From positions 742,001-806,000 of the forward strand of contig JAQFVV010006476.1 of NCBI GenBank assembly GCA_028023455.1: a DNA stretch of 64,000 nt. The letters run 5' to 3'. Origin of the DNA: Epiperipatus broadwayi (taxonomy: Eukaryota > Onychophora > Udeonychophora > Euonychophora > Peripatidae). Positions 21,829 through 35,491 of the stretch are shown in pieces. Position 1 is the stretch's first letter. Every line of letters starts with the position of its first letter. Below the pieces are notes generated by a model. It ran no database searches, had not been told where the DNA came from, and saw nothing but the letters and a program-made list of their open reading frames with translations. The position numbers and the translations under genes are program-made.

Positions 21829-24306
21829 TATATGAAGTCAGCAAAAACAGGAGGAAGAAAAGAATTTAAAATGTAATATTATTTTTTAGAACAGACATAC
21901 CATTTGATTTTTCTAACATTACAGAGGTAAGGTTTAACATTTTTTTAAAATTAAGATTACTCTCTCCATACAATAGAGGGAGTCACAGTAGTAAGCTTAA
22001 TAATGCTGACATATTTTATCTTTGTGTCTAGATTCAAATTTTCAACTATTTTATATACAATATATTTTTCTACTGAAATATCTTATGTATGATTAAATTT
22101 ATTTTATAAATTCAAAGAAATAACTCGTGCTATACCATGAATTGGGAATATTACCATTTTCCTACATGATCATGTATAGACTGCACGGAAAGGATTGAAG
22201 AATTGATGGTAATTGCTAGGATAACATTGTCTATTAAAATTTTAATTATGTTTTTGTCCATTTTGTTATGTTCAGCATTTTCTAATCCGAGATTAAGATC
22301 TTTCAGGGTTTGTGTTAAAATTGTGAACTTTTTGATTAAATACTGCTTTAAATAGTTTTATTTTCCATTTGGCCTATTTTTTATTGGTAGTAAATTCACC
22401 TTTCGAATTTCACTTGTATGTATTGCTTCAATAACCAAAAACATTCCCACGTTTATTTTTTGATGATGGCATAATGTTTCACTTGACTGGGAGAACCATT
22501 CATATTTAAGTTCATTTTTCTTATTTTTAGACTGACTCGATGAAGAATTAGATTGACTTACTGAGCAATTTGACATTTATTGGGTCTATATGTTAGAATT
22601 ATTTTTTAAAAAATTACAATAATAATAACATTCTAGCTGCAGTTACAATTGTATCAAATGTCCTGCCACAGCAGCAGATAATGGAAATGCAGTGCTCAGT
22701 CAGCACTGTTGTATATTGACTGAAATATAATCGTATTAGAATTATTTTTAATTGTTTCGGGCAAAGTTGCAACACTTAATCTGAAGTTCTCATAGCAAAT
22801 CCTTGCCTCACTGCATATGCAGATCAATTATATTAATCCATTTTATCAAAATTATCTGGATTCAGCGTAAAAACAAATGGATGAATACTTCTAGTATAGG
22901 AATTTTGGAGTGTGTAGACTCAAAATTGTGCAATCTGCAGCTTAGAGAAAGAATATTGTTTGTAACTAAAATATGTCAAACCCTTTAATAATAAAAGCAA
23001 ATTATGAACAATATTAATTTTAACAGCGGAAAAGTATTCTTCCTTTAAAAGAAATAAATACATCAAAATTTATCAAGGGACTGATACAAATTTTTTAATA
23101 TCAAATATGCAATCCTTATATATTAAAATCATTAATTATACCAAAAGCTTCAAAGGAAGAGAAAAAAAAATCATGTAAAAACTTATTCAAAAATATAGAA
23201 AGTTTGTTAGTTTCTTCCTGTAAATTTAAAACTACATCTCGCAAGAAAATTTTGAAAAGTGATTATTCAAAACTTGAGATACAGTTAAAGATAATAGCCC
23301 AAGTAAGCTTTATCAAAACTTTTCTATTATTTAACAAAATATCAATTTTAGATATTGTTTTTTTTTTTGTCCAGTATAACTGTTTAAAATCTGATGCTTT
23401 CCAATACTTAATTAGATACTTAATGGATAATCCTGGAACCCAAAGTTGGCAGCCATGTTTTTTTTTAATTATACATTTTTAGAGGCATAGTTATTCTGTA
23501 ACCCTAACAAATATATTTTACTTGTTAATATTAAAAATGACAAAAAACCGATTATAAATTCTTGTTAACTTTAAAAAACACACAAACGATATGCATGATG
23601 ATATTGCAGTTTTATTAAGGATTTCAGGCCACTGACATGAATAACCCATGTTAGTCAGTTTTTGTTCTTAAAAAGAAATCCCTGTAAAAATTATATTTAT
23701 TGCAGTTTGATTTATTAAATTAATTTTATTTAAAATTTATTGTCTGTGAATGGAATTTATAATATATTTACTGCTATTTTTTAAACTTAATGAATTTATA
23801 ATCGATTATTTTTTAATATTGACAAGTAAAACATTCATTAGAGTCGGGGAATAACTATGCCCCTGAAAATGTATAATTAAATAAAAGTCATGGTTGTCAA
23901 TCTTGAGTTACGGGGTTATATATAACTTTTAGCTTAAACAAGGCAAAACTCTCCATACAGTAGTGATCATGTGATGTAACTTTTAGCTTAATTATACATA
24001 GCTGAAAATAAATTAAGTCTTTATGAAAGAATTAAAAATAGAATTACAAATAGTTTATCATATCACTATATATTTAGGGAAGTATTAAGTAATAAACTGT
24101 TGTATACTGATGCAAGGGGAATATGAATGAAATTAAATTTAAAAAAAGATCAAAGATATTCTTTTAATATGAATCACTTTGAACTCAGTGAAGCCATCAG
24201 TTTTATGAGTACTTCTTTTAATGTTAGAACTGAGTAGGAGTTGGCTTTGAATAGTTATGAATGTGTGTTTGATTTTGCTAGTATTTTCATTAATATATAT
24301 ACTTAC

Positions 24307-24670
24307 TTTTGGTAAACTTGTTCCTGCTTCCATTTTTCACATTTAACTATGAATAAAACTCCAAGGAAGCATAAAGCTGGAACCACCGCTATTATTCCCA
24401 TAGTAATATAAAACAAATAGGGATAAATCATTGGTTTACTTTTATTTTCTAATGTAGAACTGTTGCTCATTGGTTTGTTAACCTCTTCATCACTACTTGA
24501 ATTACTTTCATCAGATTCACTGCTATCAGATTCATTCCTAACTGCAAAATGATCATTTTCTATTTTAGGAATTACTTTGAATAATTTGAACGGTGAATGT
24601 TGCAAACAAGAGGTTATATGAATGTTTTTAGTCAAGCTTCTAAAGTCTGTGTCACAATCTAGAGGATTAT
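24307..24670 (-). CDS. Coding exon 2: LRR C-cap, acidic stalk and transmembrane helix
   Basis: The exon encodes residues 194-315. The split codon G|AT gives Asp194, followed by NPLDCD (195-200). NP-x-x-C is the usual start of an LRR C-terminal cap. A second cysteine lies at 215, giving two cysteines rather than the usual four. Residues about 239-256 are a Ser/Asp/Glu-rich stalk with possible N-glycosylation at N250, and a further site is N263. A hydrophobic membrane helix spans about 278-302 and is followed by basic, charged residues KCEKWK, as expected for type I topology. The acceptor is TTTTTATAG. The exon ends AAAA|GTAAGT; reading through gives a TAA at 24305-24303 inside the donor, so an unspliced form would end at 315 residues. 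Confidence 0.85.
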
Positions 24671-24772
24671 CTATAAAAATATATTAGAAAATATAACGAT
24701 TGATATAAAGTTAACAATATTGATTTTAAACATACATATAATAAGGTATTTATATAGTGCTATTTTAATAAA

Positions 24773-25292
24773 TTGTAAATTATGATCAGGCTAATGCACA
24801 TGCGCTTTACAGATTTTAAACTATACGTAAATGAATACTCTACTCTCGAACACAAGATAAAGTCTTTATGAAAAGATAGAATGAATCCATCTATTTTTTT
24901 AACCCAAACATTTAAGTATGGACCAATCGTAAGTATTTGGAGATGAGAGCATGAAGATATTAATTCACAATTTCTTAACATAGCGCTATACAAATAAATA
25001 CCTTATTATATATATGCTTAACTTAAACTAAGAATGACGTATAGTAAATTTTAAATAATTTCGCAAGTGTCATTCATTCAAGCATAATAAAGTAATTTAA
25101 AGTGACTGCTTAATATCTCCAAATACTTAAGACTGGCCCATACTTAAACGTTTGGGTTGAAAAGATAGATGGATTCATTCTATCTTTTTATAAAGACTTT
25201 ATCTTGTGTTTGAGAATGAGATATTCATTTAGGTGTAGTTTAAAATATGTAAAGCGCATGTGCATTAGCCTGATCGCAAATTTACAATTCCA
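24773..25292. repeat. Fold-back element, arms about 190 bp
   Basis: AATGCACATGCGCTTTACA at about 24796 and GTAAAGCGCATGTGCATTAG at about 25250 are inverse copies, as are the TATTTGGAGAT and ATCTCCAAATA blocks. It lies 100 bp into intron 1, next to exon 2. No ribozyme core seen. Confidence 0.75.
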
Positions 25293-26065
25293 ATATTGAT
25301 TTTGTACTTTGAACAGTAAGAAAATTAAGATGATGTAATCAATTAGTATAAGATTGTGCTCAAATATATAAAAATACTAATATCAGATTATTGTTGTTAC
25401 TGCTGCAAAATAATATGATACTTGAAATTTCTTGTGATTACTAATTGATCGGTGAGATTAATAAAATTGTATATGTTTGAACTTCATATTTTATGTTAAA
25501 TATACTACTTATTCACTTTTGTTTAAACTCGTACCTTTCTAAAGACTTGAAATACTAAATTATTTTAAGATTTGATATTTTCTATTAGAAGTGTAGAAAG
25601 AAAATAAGTAAATGCAGGAATTTAATTTTTTTAAAATGTAGTTACACAGAACTCTTCAAGTCTTGAATTTAGGGCAGTGCCAGCTATAGAACAAATAGAG
25701 GCAGTGTTTAACAGTCAAAATAATATACCACTTGACTCAACAGACTTCATCACCTCAAAAAATAGCTTGGGAAATATTAAGCAGAACAAAAACTTAAGAA
25801 ATGAAGCAAAGCAGTAAGATAGTTAATGATTAACAAAGCAAGTGTATTTATTAACTTGTCAAATCATGGAATATGGAAAAGCATTAATTTTCTTATCCAT
25901 TTAGACTATGCAGTGATAATAGCAAATAGTAGATGTATACAATTGACTTCCACTTTGATGCTGGTAAGTGATACACAATGTGCTGGTGAAAAAGTAACTT
26001 CTTTTGCAAAGCTGCTTACAGTACAATCTCAAAATCAATGTGTTACATAACATGGTATTATTCGG

Positions 26066-26272
26066 ACGTCAATCTCCAATAATGCGCTATTTCTATTTCT
26101 TAAATATAAATCTCCACTCATTCTTCTGCCGGTAAGAATTTAAAAAACTGAAGTGACTTAATTTTTTTTAAATTCTGGCTTTAAGTTTTTTAAATTCTTA
26201 CTGGCAGGAGAGTGCGTGGAGATTTATAATAATTAAGAAATAGCGCATTATTGGAGATTGACTTCTGTTCGA
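26066..26272. repeat. Fold-back repeat that supplies the empty site of a MITE
   Basis: Arms read GACGTCAATCTCCAATAATG and its inverse around a spacer rich in TTTTTTAAATTC. A second, interrupted copy lies at about 26505-27660 and contains the MITE at 26563-27576. Confidence 0.7.
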
Positions 26273-26562
26273 TTAATTTCAAAGTTTTCAGCACTTTATA
26301 ATAATAGATTCACATTTATAAGTCATGTTTGTCTAATCAGAGGTGGTTAAAAATGAGACACTGTCTTTCTCCGGCGATGGGTTAAATAGATTTGTACAAT
26401 TGAATATTTGATTATAACATCAGGCACACAATAGATTCAAGCCCTGATTTAAGCATGGTCTGTTAAAATTGGTGTATATAGAATGTACGCTCTAAATTTA
26501 AGTGATTCACTTAAGTTTTTTAAACTCTTATCGGCAGGAGAAGTGCGTGGAGATTTATAATA

Positions 26563-27576
26563 CACTTGGTCTCGTTTTACGCAGATTTATTTAACACGAT
26601 TTTGAAGTTACGTGATTCATGTTTCTTGGGAGAACTAACTACAATACTGTGTAATTAAAAAAATACACATCCCACACACAAAAAAAAAAAAAAAAGAAAA
26701 TTAGAAATTCCTATCTTAGTAATTTCAATATTTTCAGTGCTTTATAATAGTAAGATTTTATGCAATAATGAAATTAAAATCATGATTTCCACATTTTATG
26801 TATACCCACATTAAATTTTACAAGATTATAATGTAAATTTGTTCAAACATTGTGCGTGTTAATTTTGCATTTTAAATCATTCTGTTTTTGCTTTTTAAAA
26901 AAGAACGTAATCAATTATTAATCATTTAGTATCCACAAGTTTATTTTTAAAAGGTGAGTAATAGCAGTGGGCACAATTAAATTTGACAATTAAAAATTAA
27001 AATCTGATTTTTAATTGTAATTAACAATTTAAAAATTACTTTAGGCGACCTGAAATTAATGTGATGTGAAATGAAATTTGATTTTTAAACGGAATTGAAA
27101 ATTAAAGACAAAAATAATTTAATTTTTAGTTGACAGTTTAATTACTAATTTCATTGTCACCAGAAAACCATTAACACAGCATGAGAATGAAGTTGGCACT
27201 AGTTGTATTTCCTCTTGTGAAGAATCTGATTTTTTTGCAGTTTGCAAATGAACCTGTTTATCGGCAAATAGCGATAATTAAAACTTGTATAAAAAAATGT
27301 AAATTACTGTAAATTATGCATAAAAATATTGTTTTGAATAAAATTAAATATTATAGTTAAAAAAAGTTTGTCTTGTATCAATTTTTTTCAAATTTGAAAT
27401 TTTTTATTAGTCATATTTTATTTCCTTATTTTTTTTTGCACGAATTTTATGCGATTTTTGAAAAATCACAGTATGTATCCCCCATTTTTCAAGGTAAGTT
27501 ACTTCTATTTTTGTCCGATTTCTTTTGCATGTGTTTTCTGAGGAACCCATCTATCGCATAAAATGAGACCCAGGTG
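26563..27576 (-). mobile_element. MITE family M1, copy 1 (1,014 bp)
   Basis: Terminal inverted repeats CACTTGGTCTCGTTTTACG (left) and, on the other strand, CACCTGGGTCTCATTTTATG (right), flanked by TA. The same repeat without the insertion exists at 26217-26260 (GAGATTTATAATAATTAAG), so the TA is a target duplication. No transposase is encoded. TA duplication and short inverted repeats fit a Tc1/mariner-related non-autonomous element. Confidence 0.85.
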
Positions 27577-27966
27577 TATTTAAGAAGTAGCACATTATCG
27601 GAGATTGACTTCCATTTGAATAATTTCAAAGTTTTCAGCACTTTATAATAATAGATTTATAATGACATAATTTAACTATTCATCACAAAAATTAAGGTGC
27701 TATCATATCAGGATTCCAAATTATGACATGAAATGTAAGAGAGTGCTTTGTTTTTATAACCCTCAGAACAGTAGACCATTATTAAATTTTGTTTTAATTT
27801 GGGAAAAATTTAAACATTAGAAATGATTGCAAGTTTGTTTTAAAGTTTAGTGGATTTTGTAATGGCAGAGCCATAAAGACTGCTTTCTGAATTCTTACTA
27901 AACCAAATTTTCAAAAAAATGCTACTCGGGTAACCTAAGAAATGAAAAAATCTAATAGGTCAAACA

Positions 27967-28200
27967 TTTGAGGTGATTCAAACTGCATGGTGTGAAGCCG
28001 TGAGTCACAAGGAATATTATCAAATGATTTGCAAAATTTCATCATGGTAGGATAATTATTGAAGATGATTTATGAAAATGGTGAACCATTTGAAGTGATT
28101 CAAACTGTATGGCTGTGAAGTCACAAAGAATATTATCAAGTGATTTGCAAAATTTTGTCACGGTGGGGTAATCATTGAAGATGATTTATGAAAATGGCTT
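27967..28200 (+). repeat. Two-copy tandem repeat of about 115 bp
   Basis: GAGGTGATTCAAACTGCATG... recurs from about 28089 with substitutions, each unit ending GATTTATGAAAATGG. The rest of 27.6-29.7 kb is AT-rich and unassigned. Confidence 0.65.
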
Positions 28201-29739
28201 TCTGGATTTTCACTGAACCATTTTTTCAAGAAATATTAAAAGAATTAGTACACATAACCTAATAAATAAAAAAATTTGAATGTATTCTATTCATCATAAA
28301 CATATAGGAGCAGTGTATTAGTGGAAGGTCAATGTGTATTATAGTTTTGTTTAGGCTGCAGTAATACGTGAAACTTATAGCACTAATAGACATCATAGCC
28401 TATCTAGAATGAAGATGCCATGTTATATGTATCAGTTATTTTAAATTACAATGTTCACAATTTATGTACATTACTGGATAGCACAAAACATGTTAACTAA
28501 AAACAGTTTGTTATTAAGCCAGAATTCGATGATTCATATTTAATAACCAAGAACCCTTCTGTTTTTTATTGTGACAAAAATTTAAAATATTGTAGATTTC
28601 TGTAATGTTTTGAGTCACCACCACTGCATGGTTTCTATCCATGCTATTTTCAGAATTGCTGTGAGAGAGCAAAAAACATTTACATCAATCAAATCCAAAT
28701 CTTTTGTTTAAGTAGTACTAGTGAATATAATTTTATATTTCTTTTCAACCCTGAGAGTAGGCAAACTGAAAAAATAATGTAAGAAACTAAAAATAAAACC
28801 TATTAAAATGCTTTAAAATATTGGCACAACCATTTAGCTAAAATTTTGTTGAACACCACAAACATTGATCCCTGACATATCAAATACTATCAACTTCCAG
28901 TGAACTTTTTTGAGAGTAAATCCAATTTGTGAAACAGGAATCAGCATTCATGTGTAGTAGAGATATTAAATGCATTCATACTACCATCACAAGCAACTAA
29001 GTAGAAATAAAGTGAGACAAACGTAAAAGTAGAATAAACTCTGGATTTTAAGAGAAGTCAACTAACAAACAATCTAATCATTGTTGAAGAATTGAAAAAC
29101 GTCACCTGTGAAAAATGATATTGGATGTCCAAGTAATAAAACCGGACCATGGTATATTAGAGTTTACATTACAACTTTTGTAGTTTCATTGAAGAGATAT
29201 GTTTAACTTTAACTAAACATGTATTAATCAATCACAGAGCATGAATTACTACCAATTGATTGCTGATCTTGTTAATTAAAATTTGATGCAAACAAAATAA
29301 AGGTGAAGAAATGACAGCCTTCCACAGCTACCTCCCAGATACTTAAACTAATGTCTTCATTTGGATATCAGACTTTTTTAATTAATTATTGTTTAAAGGT
29401 AAAAAAAATTGTGAAATCACCCATAAAAATTATTAATGTAAACGTTAGTGATATTAGAAGAGATAGCTTCATCGGGATTTAAGAGTTGAGAATTTTCAGC
29501 TTTCAAAATGAAAAATGAGCATGGCTTTGACAATCATGGTACACTTTGTACGCCTTCAACAGTACAATTTCTTTTTCAACTTGGAAATACAATAAAATTA
29601 TTTCAATTTAACGATGTATCAAAAATGAAATTCTTCTACAAATTATTTTGAACAATTATATTTCATGAAACCCATTTTTCTAACAGCACTCATGTTTTTA
29701 AAATTGCTGGCTTGATATTGATGTTGATACAAATTTTTA

Positions 29740-30150
29740 AACTTTACAAAGAATGACTTTACAAAAAAATAAAATCTTATGTCACATGACCTAATTTAAA
29801 CAAGTTTGTATTACAAATGTTATATAAAGAGCTCACAAATAAGCTCTTAACAAGCTTTGCAGAATATCCCAGACCAGCTTTTTATTTTAAGGCTTTGGTG
29901 ATTTTATATTACTAAAGCTATTAATATATGATGTATCTGAACTTAGTTCAGTCCCATATGGCTATTTAAGTTAGACAGCTGGATTGGAAGACATGGATAT
30001 CTGAAAATTTCAGATTTTCTACTTAATAGTTATCCATTAGATAAAGTGCTGGGCTTGCCCCAGTATTTTTAATCTAATGCTTGAATATCTTAGCACCTCA
30101 CTGAGGAAGCCAGAAGCAGAAACTGGTCTGGAGTTGGGGATATTCTATAA
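29740..30150 (+). repeat. Family H2 repeat ending in a hammerhead
   Basis: Related to 37565-37830 (minus) and 40245-40515 (plus). Shared blocks include CTCTTAACAAGCTTTG, CTTAGTTCAG/TTAAGTTCAG and the ribozyme itself. No coding capacity seen. Confidence 0.65.
30083..30145 (+). ncRNA. Hammerhead ribozyme, family H2, core intact
   Basis: CTGAGGA (30101-30107), GAAAC (30119-30123), stem III A-C/G-T with triplet GTC ending 30128. Stem I keeps CTCA/TGGA-type pairing plus an outer GAATATC/GATATTC helix. Stem II is weak, about two pairs. Confidence 0.6.
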
Positions 30151-30721
30151 AGAATGACTTTAAACAAAATGTGAATAATTTCTAGTGGAAGTAGAAGAGA
30201 ATCACATTATTCTTGGTGGATGGAGTGTACAAAGATAATTTATATTATGTTTCAACCAAACATAATTCATTATCATTTGCTGAATTCACATTAACCATAT
30301 CTTATAAACTTTGAAATTCACATTCTCATTGTAGGCTACTAAGTCTTAAAATGATTTTAAGAGATGTTAGTTGGAATCATAATCTATTTATTTTGAAGTA
30401 AATATCAACACAATTCTGACCATTTTTTCTTGATATAATAAATTTAATAAACTTTGGAGAATAGATCAAAGGATCAATCTCTTACTGATATCAAAAGTAT
30501 TTTCATTTAAGGTTAGAATAAACCAGTCATATTCTTATATATAATAATTGTCTTAAAAATCTGGAAATTGCTGAAGAATTTAAAAAAAAATAATGATGGT
30601 GCTAAATATGAAAGGTAGAAAAAGGACCTAGAAAAAACAAAACTTTATGAGATCTAGTCAAAAGGCTTGTTACATTTTATGTAGATTTACGGAGTATAAA
30701 GGCATCACTAGATGAACTACT

Positions 30722-30985
30722 ACTGTCATTGCAAAAACTTTCCATACAGTAGTGCCACCCTGTGCCAACCAGAGTAATCAATGGATGCCAGAAGGCTTTT
30801 GCATCAAATTCCTATCTAGTGCTTATCCAATATCCCCAGACAAGTTTCTGGCTTGTGGCCTTCATTAGTGAGGGGCCTTGGATCTGAGAGCACTGCACAA
30901 GCCATCTGGCATCCATTGACTACTCTGGCTTGCACTGAGTGGCACTACTGTATAGAGAGTTTGGGCTGTTTTAATAAGTTATGAG
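30722..30985. repeat. Family H1 head-to-head pair
   Basis: Minus copy 30722-30900 with a decayed ribozyme (CTAATGA in place of CTGANGA at about 30875, GAAAC kept), followed by a plus copy that starts at GCACAAGCC and ends after GTTTTAATAAG. Confidence 0.7.
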
Positions 30986-31369
30986 CAAGCATAAGAAATG
31001 ATGATCTATGTGATGTTTGGTAGTTTACTACTGTCATTCATCTTGAATTGTTTCAAATTATACACAATGTGTACAAGTAAAAAGGTTGCTGGTTCTCTCT
31101 ACAAATTGCCTACAAAGGACTATCATGTTTGGATCACAATTGCTAGCATCATGTTTCATGCTATACCTGTCATGAAATCTTGCAAATCATTTGAAAACAT
31201 TTTTGCATTCTGCCAGTTATACTTTGAATTATTTCAAATAGCAGGGTTTTTTTTTTTTCAATTAGAAACAAAATTTAATATTGGCTCATTATCACGAGTT
31301 AAAATGTGAAACAGCACCACGTTTCATGTTCTCACTCGTGATACAGATATGCTAGCTCTTTAAATTTTT

Positions 31370-31480
31370 AATGGTGAATAGCTAAATTATGTAATATATG
31401 TGGTGATTCAGAGATGGCGCTGCTGGCAGATTAGTAGAGAACCAGTCACCAATAATTTTTCTCACTGGTGCATACTGAAT
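31370..31480 (+). repeat. Dispersed repeat 'CTGCAGGCAG / GAACCAGTCA', copy 2
   Basis: Same block order as 640-770, with substitutions (GATTCAGAGATGG, GCTGGCAG, AGAGAACCAGTCA, CACTGG). Confidence 0.55.
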
Positions 31481-32055
31481 ATTTGGAATTAAAAGCTAAA
31501 TAGTTGGAACAAATATTCAGTACTATTATTCATAAAGAAACTATTCCCAAAATGTATATAGCAGTATTAAAACAATTTACTTTATGATCCAAAAAGAATA
31601 TCATTACTATATGTTTGCTTTAATCTGTTTGAAAAAATAAATTTAATAAAAATTATATCAATAGTTCTCAAACATTTATTTTTAGAAAAATTTGACTTAA
31701 ATTAAATCGATCTTTATAGATGCATTTTCGCATTATAATTCTACATGGAAAAAATTCTCTACGGTTATCAGTTATCAAATGCATGAAACCACTTAATTTA
31801 CTTTGAAAAAATGTATTACACAAATTATCAAAAAAAAATGTATTACAAGTCATCTTCCAGAAATACAATGCCCATATTGATGATATTGTAAAAAAAAAAA
31901 AGATTTCCCCAAAACTGGCAAAGCTCTTAATATAGACACAGAGTTAGGAAATGTTCAAAAAATGGATTGTGTTACTAATTCCATAAACGTGTTATGCTGA
32001 ATTTTTTCGTTAAGTATTAATAGGAAAATACAAATGTTAATATAATTTTTCCATA

Positions 32056-32142
32056 TGTCATAGCATCGTCCGGGAGGCGAACCCGCAACAACCGTCTGCA
32101 ACCAACTGCTTGCTTGCAAGGCAGTTGCGCTGACTTCTCGGT
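32056..32142 (-). repeat. tRNA-like repeat, copy 3 (truncated)
   Basis: Has the B-box-like CGGGTTCGCCTCC and the GCTTGCAAG anticodon region of the 6813 copy, but one side of the terminal stem is incomplete near 32142. Confidence 0.55.
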
Positions 32143-32554
32143 AAGTAGAAATATAACTTCTCACTATTATTTAGGATTAACTTTGGACTGTCACCTAACG
32201 TCTGTTAAAAATTCGATATATATATAAGAAAATACTTTAACTCACATAAATGCACTAAAGAATAAAAAATAAACTTACTTTAATTTTCATAATATTTTTA
32301 GTATTTTACAACCAAAAGAAAAGAAAGCTACTTTTTATTTTATTTTAGTAGCATAATATCAAGACTATTATAAAAATATAGTCATATAAAAAAGATTTTA
32401 AAAAAAGTTTGGTGTATTCATTTATATATATATATTGAAAGTTATGAACTATTTTTGTTACTCCCAACATGCATTTCTCCATACTTCTTTGAGATCGAAA
32501 ACGCAATATATGGGTAAGAGATCACACATGTGTTACTGATTTCATTGAAAAAAT

Positions 32555-32806
32555 TAAAAGACAAGTGGAGTTGGGCTGGACATATTGCTAGAAGAGATGA
32601 TAATAGATGGACAATTGAAATCTTAAACTAGATTCCAAGAGATTATAAAAGACCCAGAAAGAGACCACATGTGAGATGGATGGATGAAATTAGAAAGTGT
32701 GCAAGGGTGATGTAGAGAAGAGAAGCTAAAGATTGGAGAAGATGGATTAAACTTGGAGAGACCTTCATCCTGCAGTGGATTGATAATGGTTGATGATGAT
32801 GATGAA
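32555..32806 (+). pseudogene. RTE LINE 3' end
   Basis: Translates, with a few stops, as WAGHIARRDDNRWTIEIL, W.PRDYKRPRKRPHVRWMDEI, then DWRRWIKLGETFILQWIDNG. This is the conserved C-terminus of RTE-clade proteins. It ends in a (GAT)n tail, the usual 3' terminus of the family. Confidence 0.8.
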
Positions 32807-33914
32807 CTATTTTTGAAAAGAAAATTGTGTAGATGATATTTTAAATATCAAGTTTGCTGTAAAACTTAAAAAGAATTTCTTTAATTATTTTTTTTTCTAT
32901 TTCTTGATTTTCTACTTTTTAGCTTTACAAAAAAAATTTCGATACAATTTAATATTGCTAGATGACAATACTGTAAAAAATACTGCATCTTATGTAAAAT
33001 TAAAAATTTAAACTATTTGCTTTCTTTTTTGCTAAAATAGTTTGAAAACTTAAATAAAAAACCTATTGAGACTAAATATATTTGCAAGTTTCAGTTAGAT
33101 TGGAAAGTGATTAAGAATTGAGTTATAGGGTTTGATCAAAATGAAAAAAAAAGAGTAAGTTAAATAAAAGTATATAATATTTTTGAGTAACAATCTCCTT
33201 GAAAAACTGGTTAAATATTACTTGGTTTTGGGACACAGATATTTTAAGAACATTTTACTGGTGATTATTATTTCCCTGATTTGAGAAAGAATTCTCACAC
33301 TGAACTTCCCCATATTTAATTAAATAAAGCATAAAAAATATTGGCAAACTCAAATCAACCCTTTTGCTGTGTTTTCATTCATTATTTCCCCACACAAATT
33401 GATTTATGGAAAGTAAAATAAAAAAGCTATTAAGTAGATGAAGTACAGCTTCTCCATTTGAGACATCAAGATTTCTATTATTCTGGAAATTCAGTCAAAA
33501 TATTACTAGCAACTTATCAACAGATTCACAAACACTCATTGTTTCTGCTTTTATCTATTTCAGTATCAAAATTTAACAGACTTTGATTTATGTACTTGGA
33601 TTCAGTCAATGTACACAAAGGCCAAATTGAATGATTTAATAAAGCAACCATGAAGCACTCTGATTGGAATATTTATAAATTTATTTATAAACGTTTTTTA
33701 ATGTCTGACAATTCCTAAGCTGAATGAAATATTTCCCCCCTAAGACTATGCTTCTATATTAAATAAAAAGACAAGCTCAAAATAATCAATATTAATATAA
33801 GTAATATTCTTTGATTCTGTCAGTTGATTTTGGCAGTGTCGGTTGATATTTAAAATTGTTTATTAATTGACAATCAAGAATATAGAAATGGGCTATATAT
33901 CAGTAATCAAGCAA

Positions 33915-34063
33915 CTTAAAATAGATTCATCATCGTCATCAAACATTATCAATCCATTGCAGGATGAAGGTCTCTCCAAATTTAATCCATCTCCGATCTT
34001 TAGCTTCTCTTCTCCACATCACCCCTGCACACTTTTTTATTTCATCCTTCCATCTCATGTGTA
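33915..34063 (-). pseudogene. RTE LINE 3' end, truncated
   Basis: Reverse strand of the same C-terminal region and (GAT)n tail. Only about 150 bp is kept. Confidence 0.7.
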
Positions 34064-34597
34064 CTCAGTGGTAAAAAGCCAATAAACTCGCCATGCTGGC
34101 TAATGTGTGTCGGTGAGCAGCCTATCCATGTTTGTATACTATATAGATAATCACGTAGTAATAACAGCTGCAACTACAAGAACATATGGAGTGGACATTA
34201 GGTATTTGCCCTGCTCAGTTTCTTTAAGGCCTCCAAGAAGAATTAAAGGGTCTCCTTTCAGTTAATAGCAAACTCCTTTCTCACTATCTTAGCAACGTAC
34301 TCTAGTAAATTCAGTATAAACAGCAACATTGATTAATTGAAAACTAATTAATTATAAGCATCATTTAATTATATCCCATTACCTTGAATGTATATAAATT
34401 TAAGTATATTATTAACATAACGCATGTAATTGAACTGACAAAGGCATGATTGGATGTAAAAAATTTCTGATTGTAGAAAAAAAAAAGTGAAATAAAAATG
34501 AAAGCATTGCTCAATTAGTATTTTTATTCAGATCCATATTATTCCATTCAAAAAAACATTAACAGAAAAATATAGCACAAGTATTTGAACCACTAAA

Positions 34598-34803
34598 CAT
34601 CACATGATCACCATCTCTATACTAGCACATAATTGTTGTAAACAAAGGCAAAACTCTCCATACAGTAGTGCCACCATGTGCCAAACAGAGTAATCAATGG
34701 ATGCCAGAAGGCTTGTGCATAAAATCCCCATCTAGTGCCTACTCATCCAATATCCCCAGCATTGATTACTCTGTTTGGCACAAGGTGGCACTACTGTATG
34801 GGA
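34598..34803. repeat. Family H1 fold-back without ribozyme
   Basis: Minus copy begins TGGGGATATTGG at 34758, the predicted cleavage position, and runs down to the CACATGATCACC tail at about 34605. A short plus fragment (ATTGATTACTCTGTTTGGCAC) follows immediately. Confidence 0.75.
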
Positions 34804-35491
34804 AGTATTTGAAACCACGTTTTAAGAATTTGTTTATTAGAACTAACGGAGATTCTTCATAAAGGCAAATTAGACCAACAAATTTGATTTAAAGATTGCA
34901 GTTCTTGTAAATGTGTGTGGATCCATCAACTTTCAAATTTCTGTTATTTAGGATGGCTATCGGATCTGATATTGAAATTTAAAAAATGATATCTTGGTAT
35001 TCTTGTATAAATATTCATAATCACAGAAATAATGAGACGGCAATGATCGTGCCACAGAACTCTGAAAATTAGCATTTACCGGTGATTTTTTAGTTTTTGT
35101 ACTTATCTCATGCACCATTTTTGTGAACAGCAGTCTTATCTCAAACCACATGGAGAAAATAGATCAAAACTAGGATCATTTTAAATGAGAAATTTCAAAT
35201 AGTTATTAAAATTCTACGTTACATGTTCAATGTTGAGTTTAATTAATTTCTGCTATTACCACAGGTAAACAATAGTCTTTCATTACCCAAAATAATAACA
35301 TGGTTCAACACAGAAACTGACTGAAACTCATTTATAAAAATAGAAGGAAATCAGTCCATATTTCAGCAGAGAAATCATTGAACGAAAATGTCAAAACATT
35401 AACAGCAAAAATGACACAAAATATCCAACAATCATATTAGGGGACCAGAAACATAGATGAAAATGCATAAAATGTATACAAAAAGTGGAAG

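Larger units (their letters stand above)
8182..24306 (-). other. Intron 2 of the LRR membrane-protein gene
   Basis: GT-AG intron of 16,125 bp, phase 2. It contains the LTR element with the coiled-coil insert, a LINE copy, hammerhead repeats and fold-back elements. Stretches not listed separately (10.6-12.17, 12.26-13.06, 13.27-14.08, 20.7-21.68 and 21.83-23.93 kb) are AT-rich with no recognisable gene. Confidence 0.72.

Noticed and set aside
22358-22576. 72-codon Ser-rich minus-strand frame starting MSNCSVSQ
   Set aside because: It slightly resembles the N-terminus of a transposase-derived protein, but no zinc finger or downstream frame supports it.
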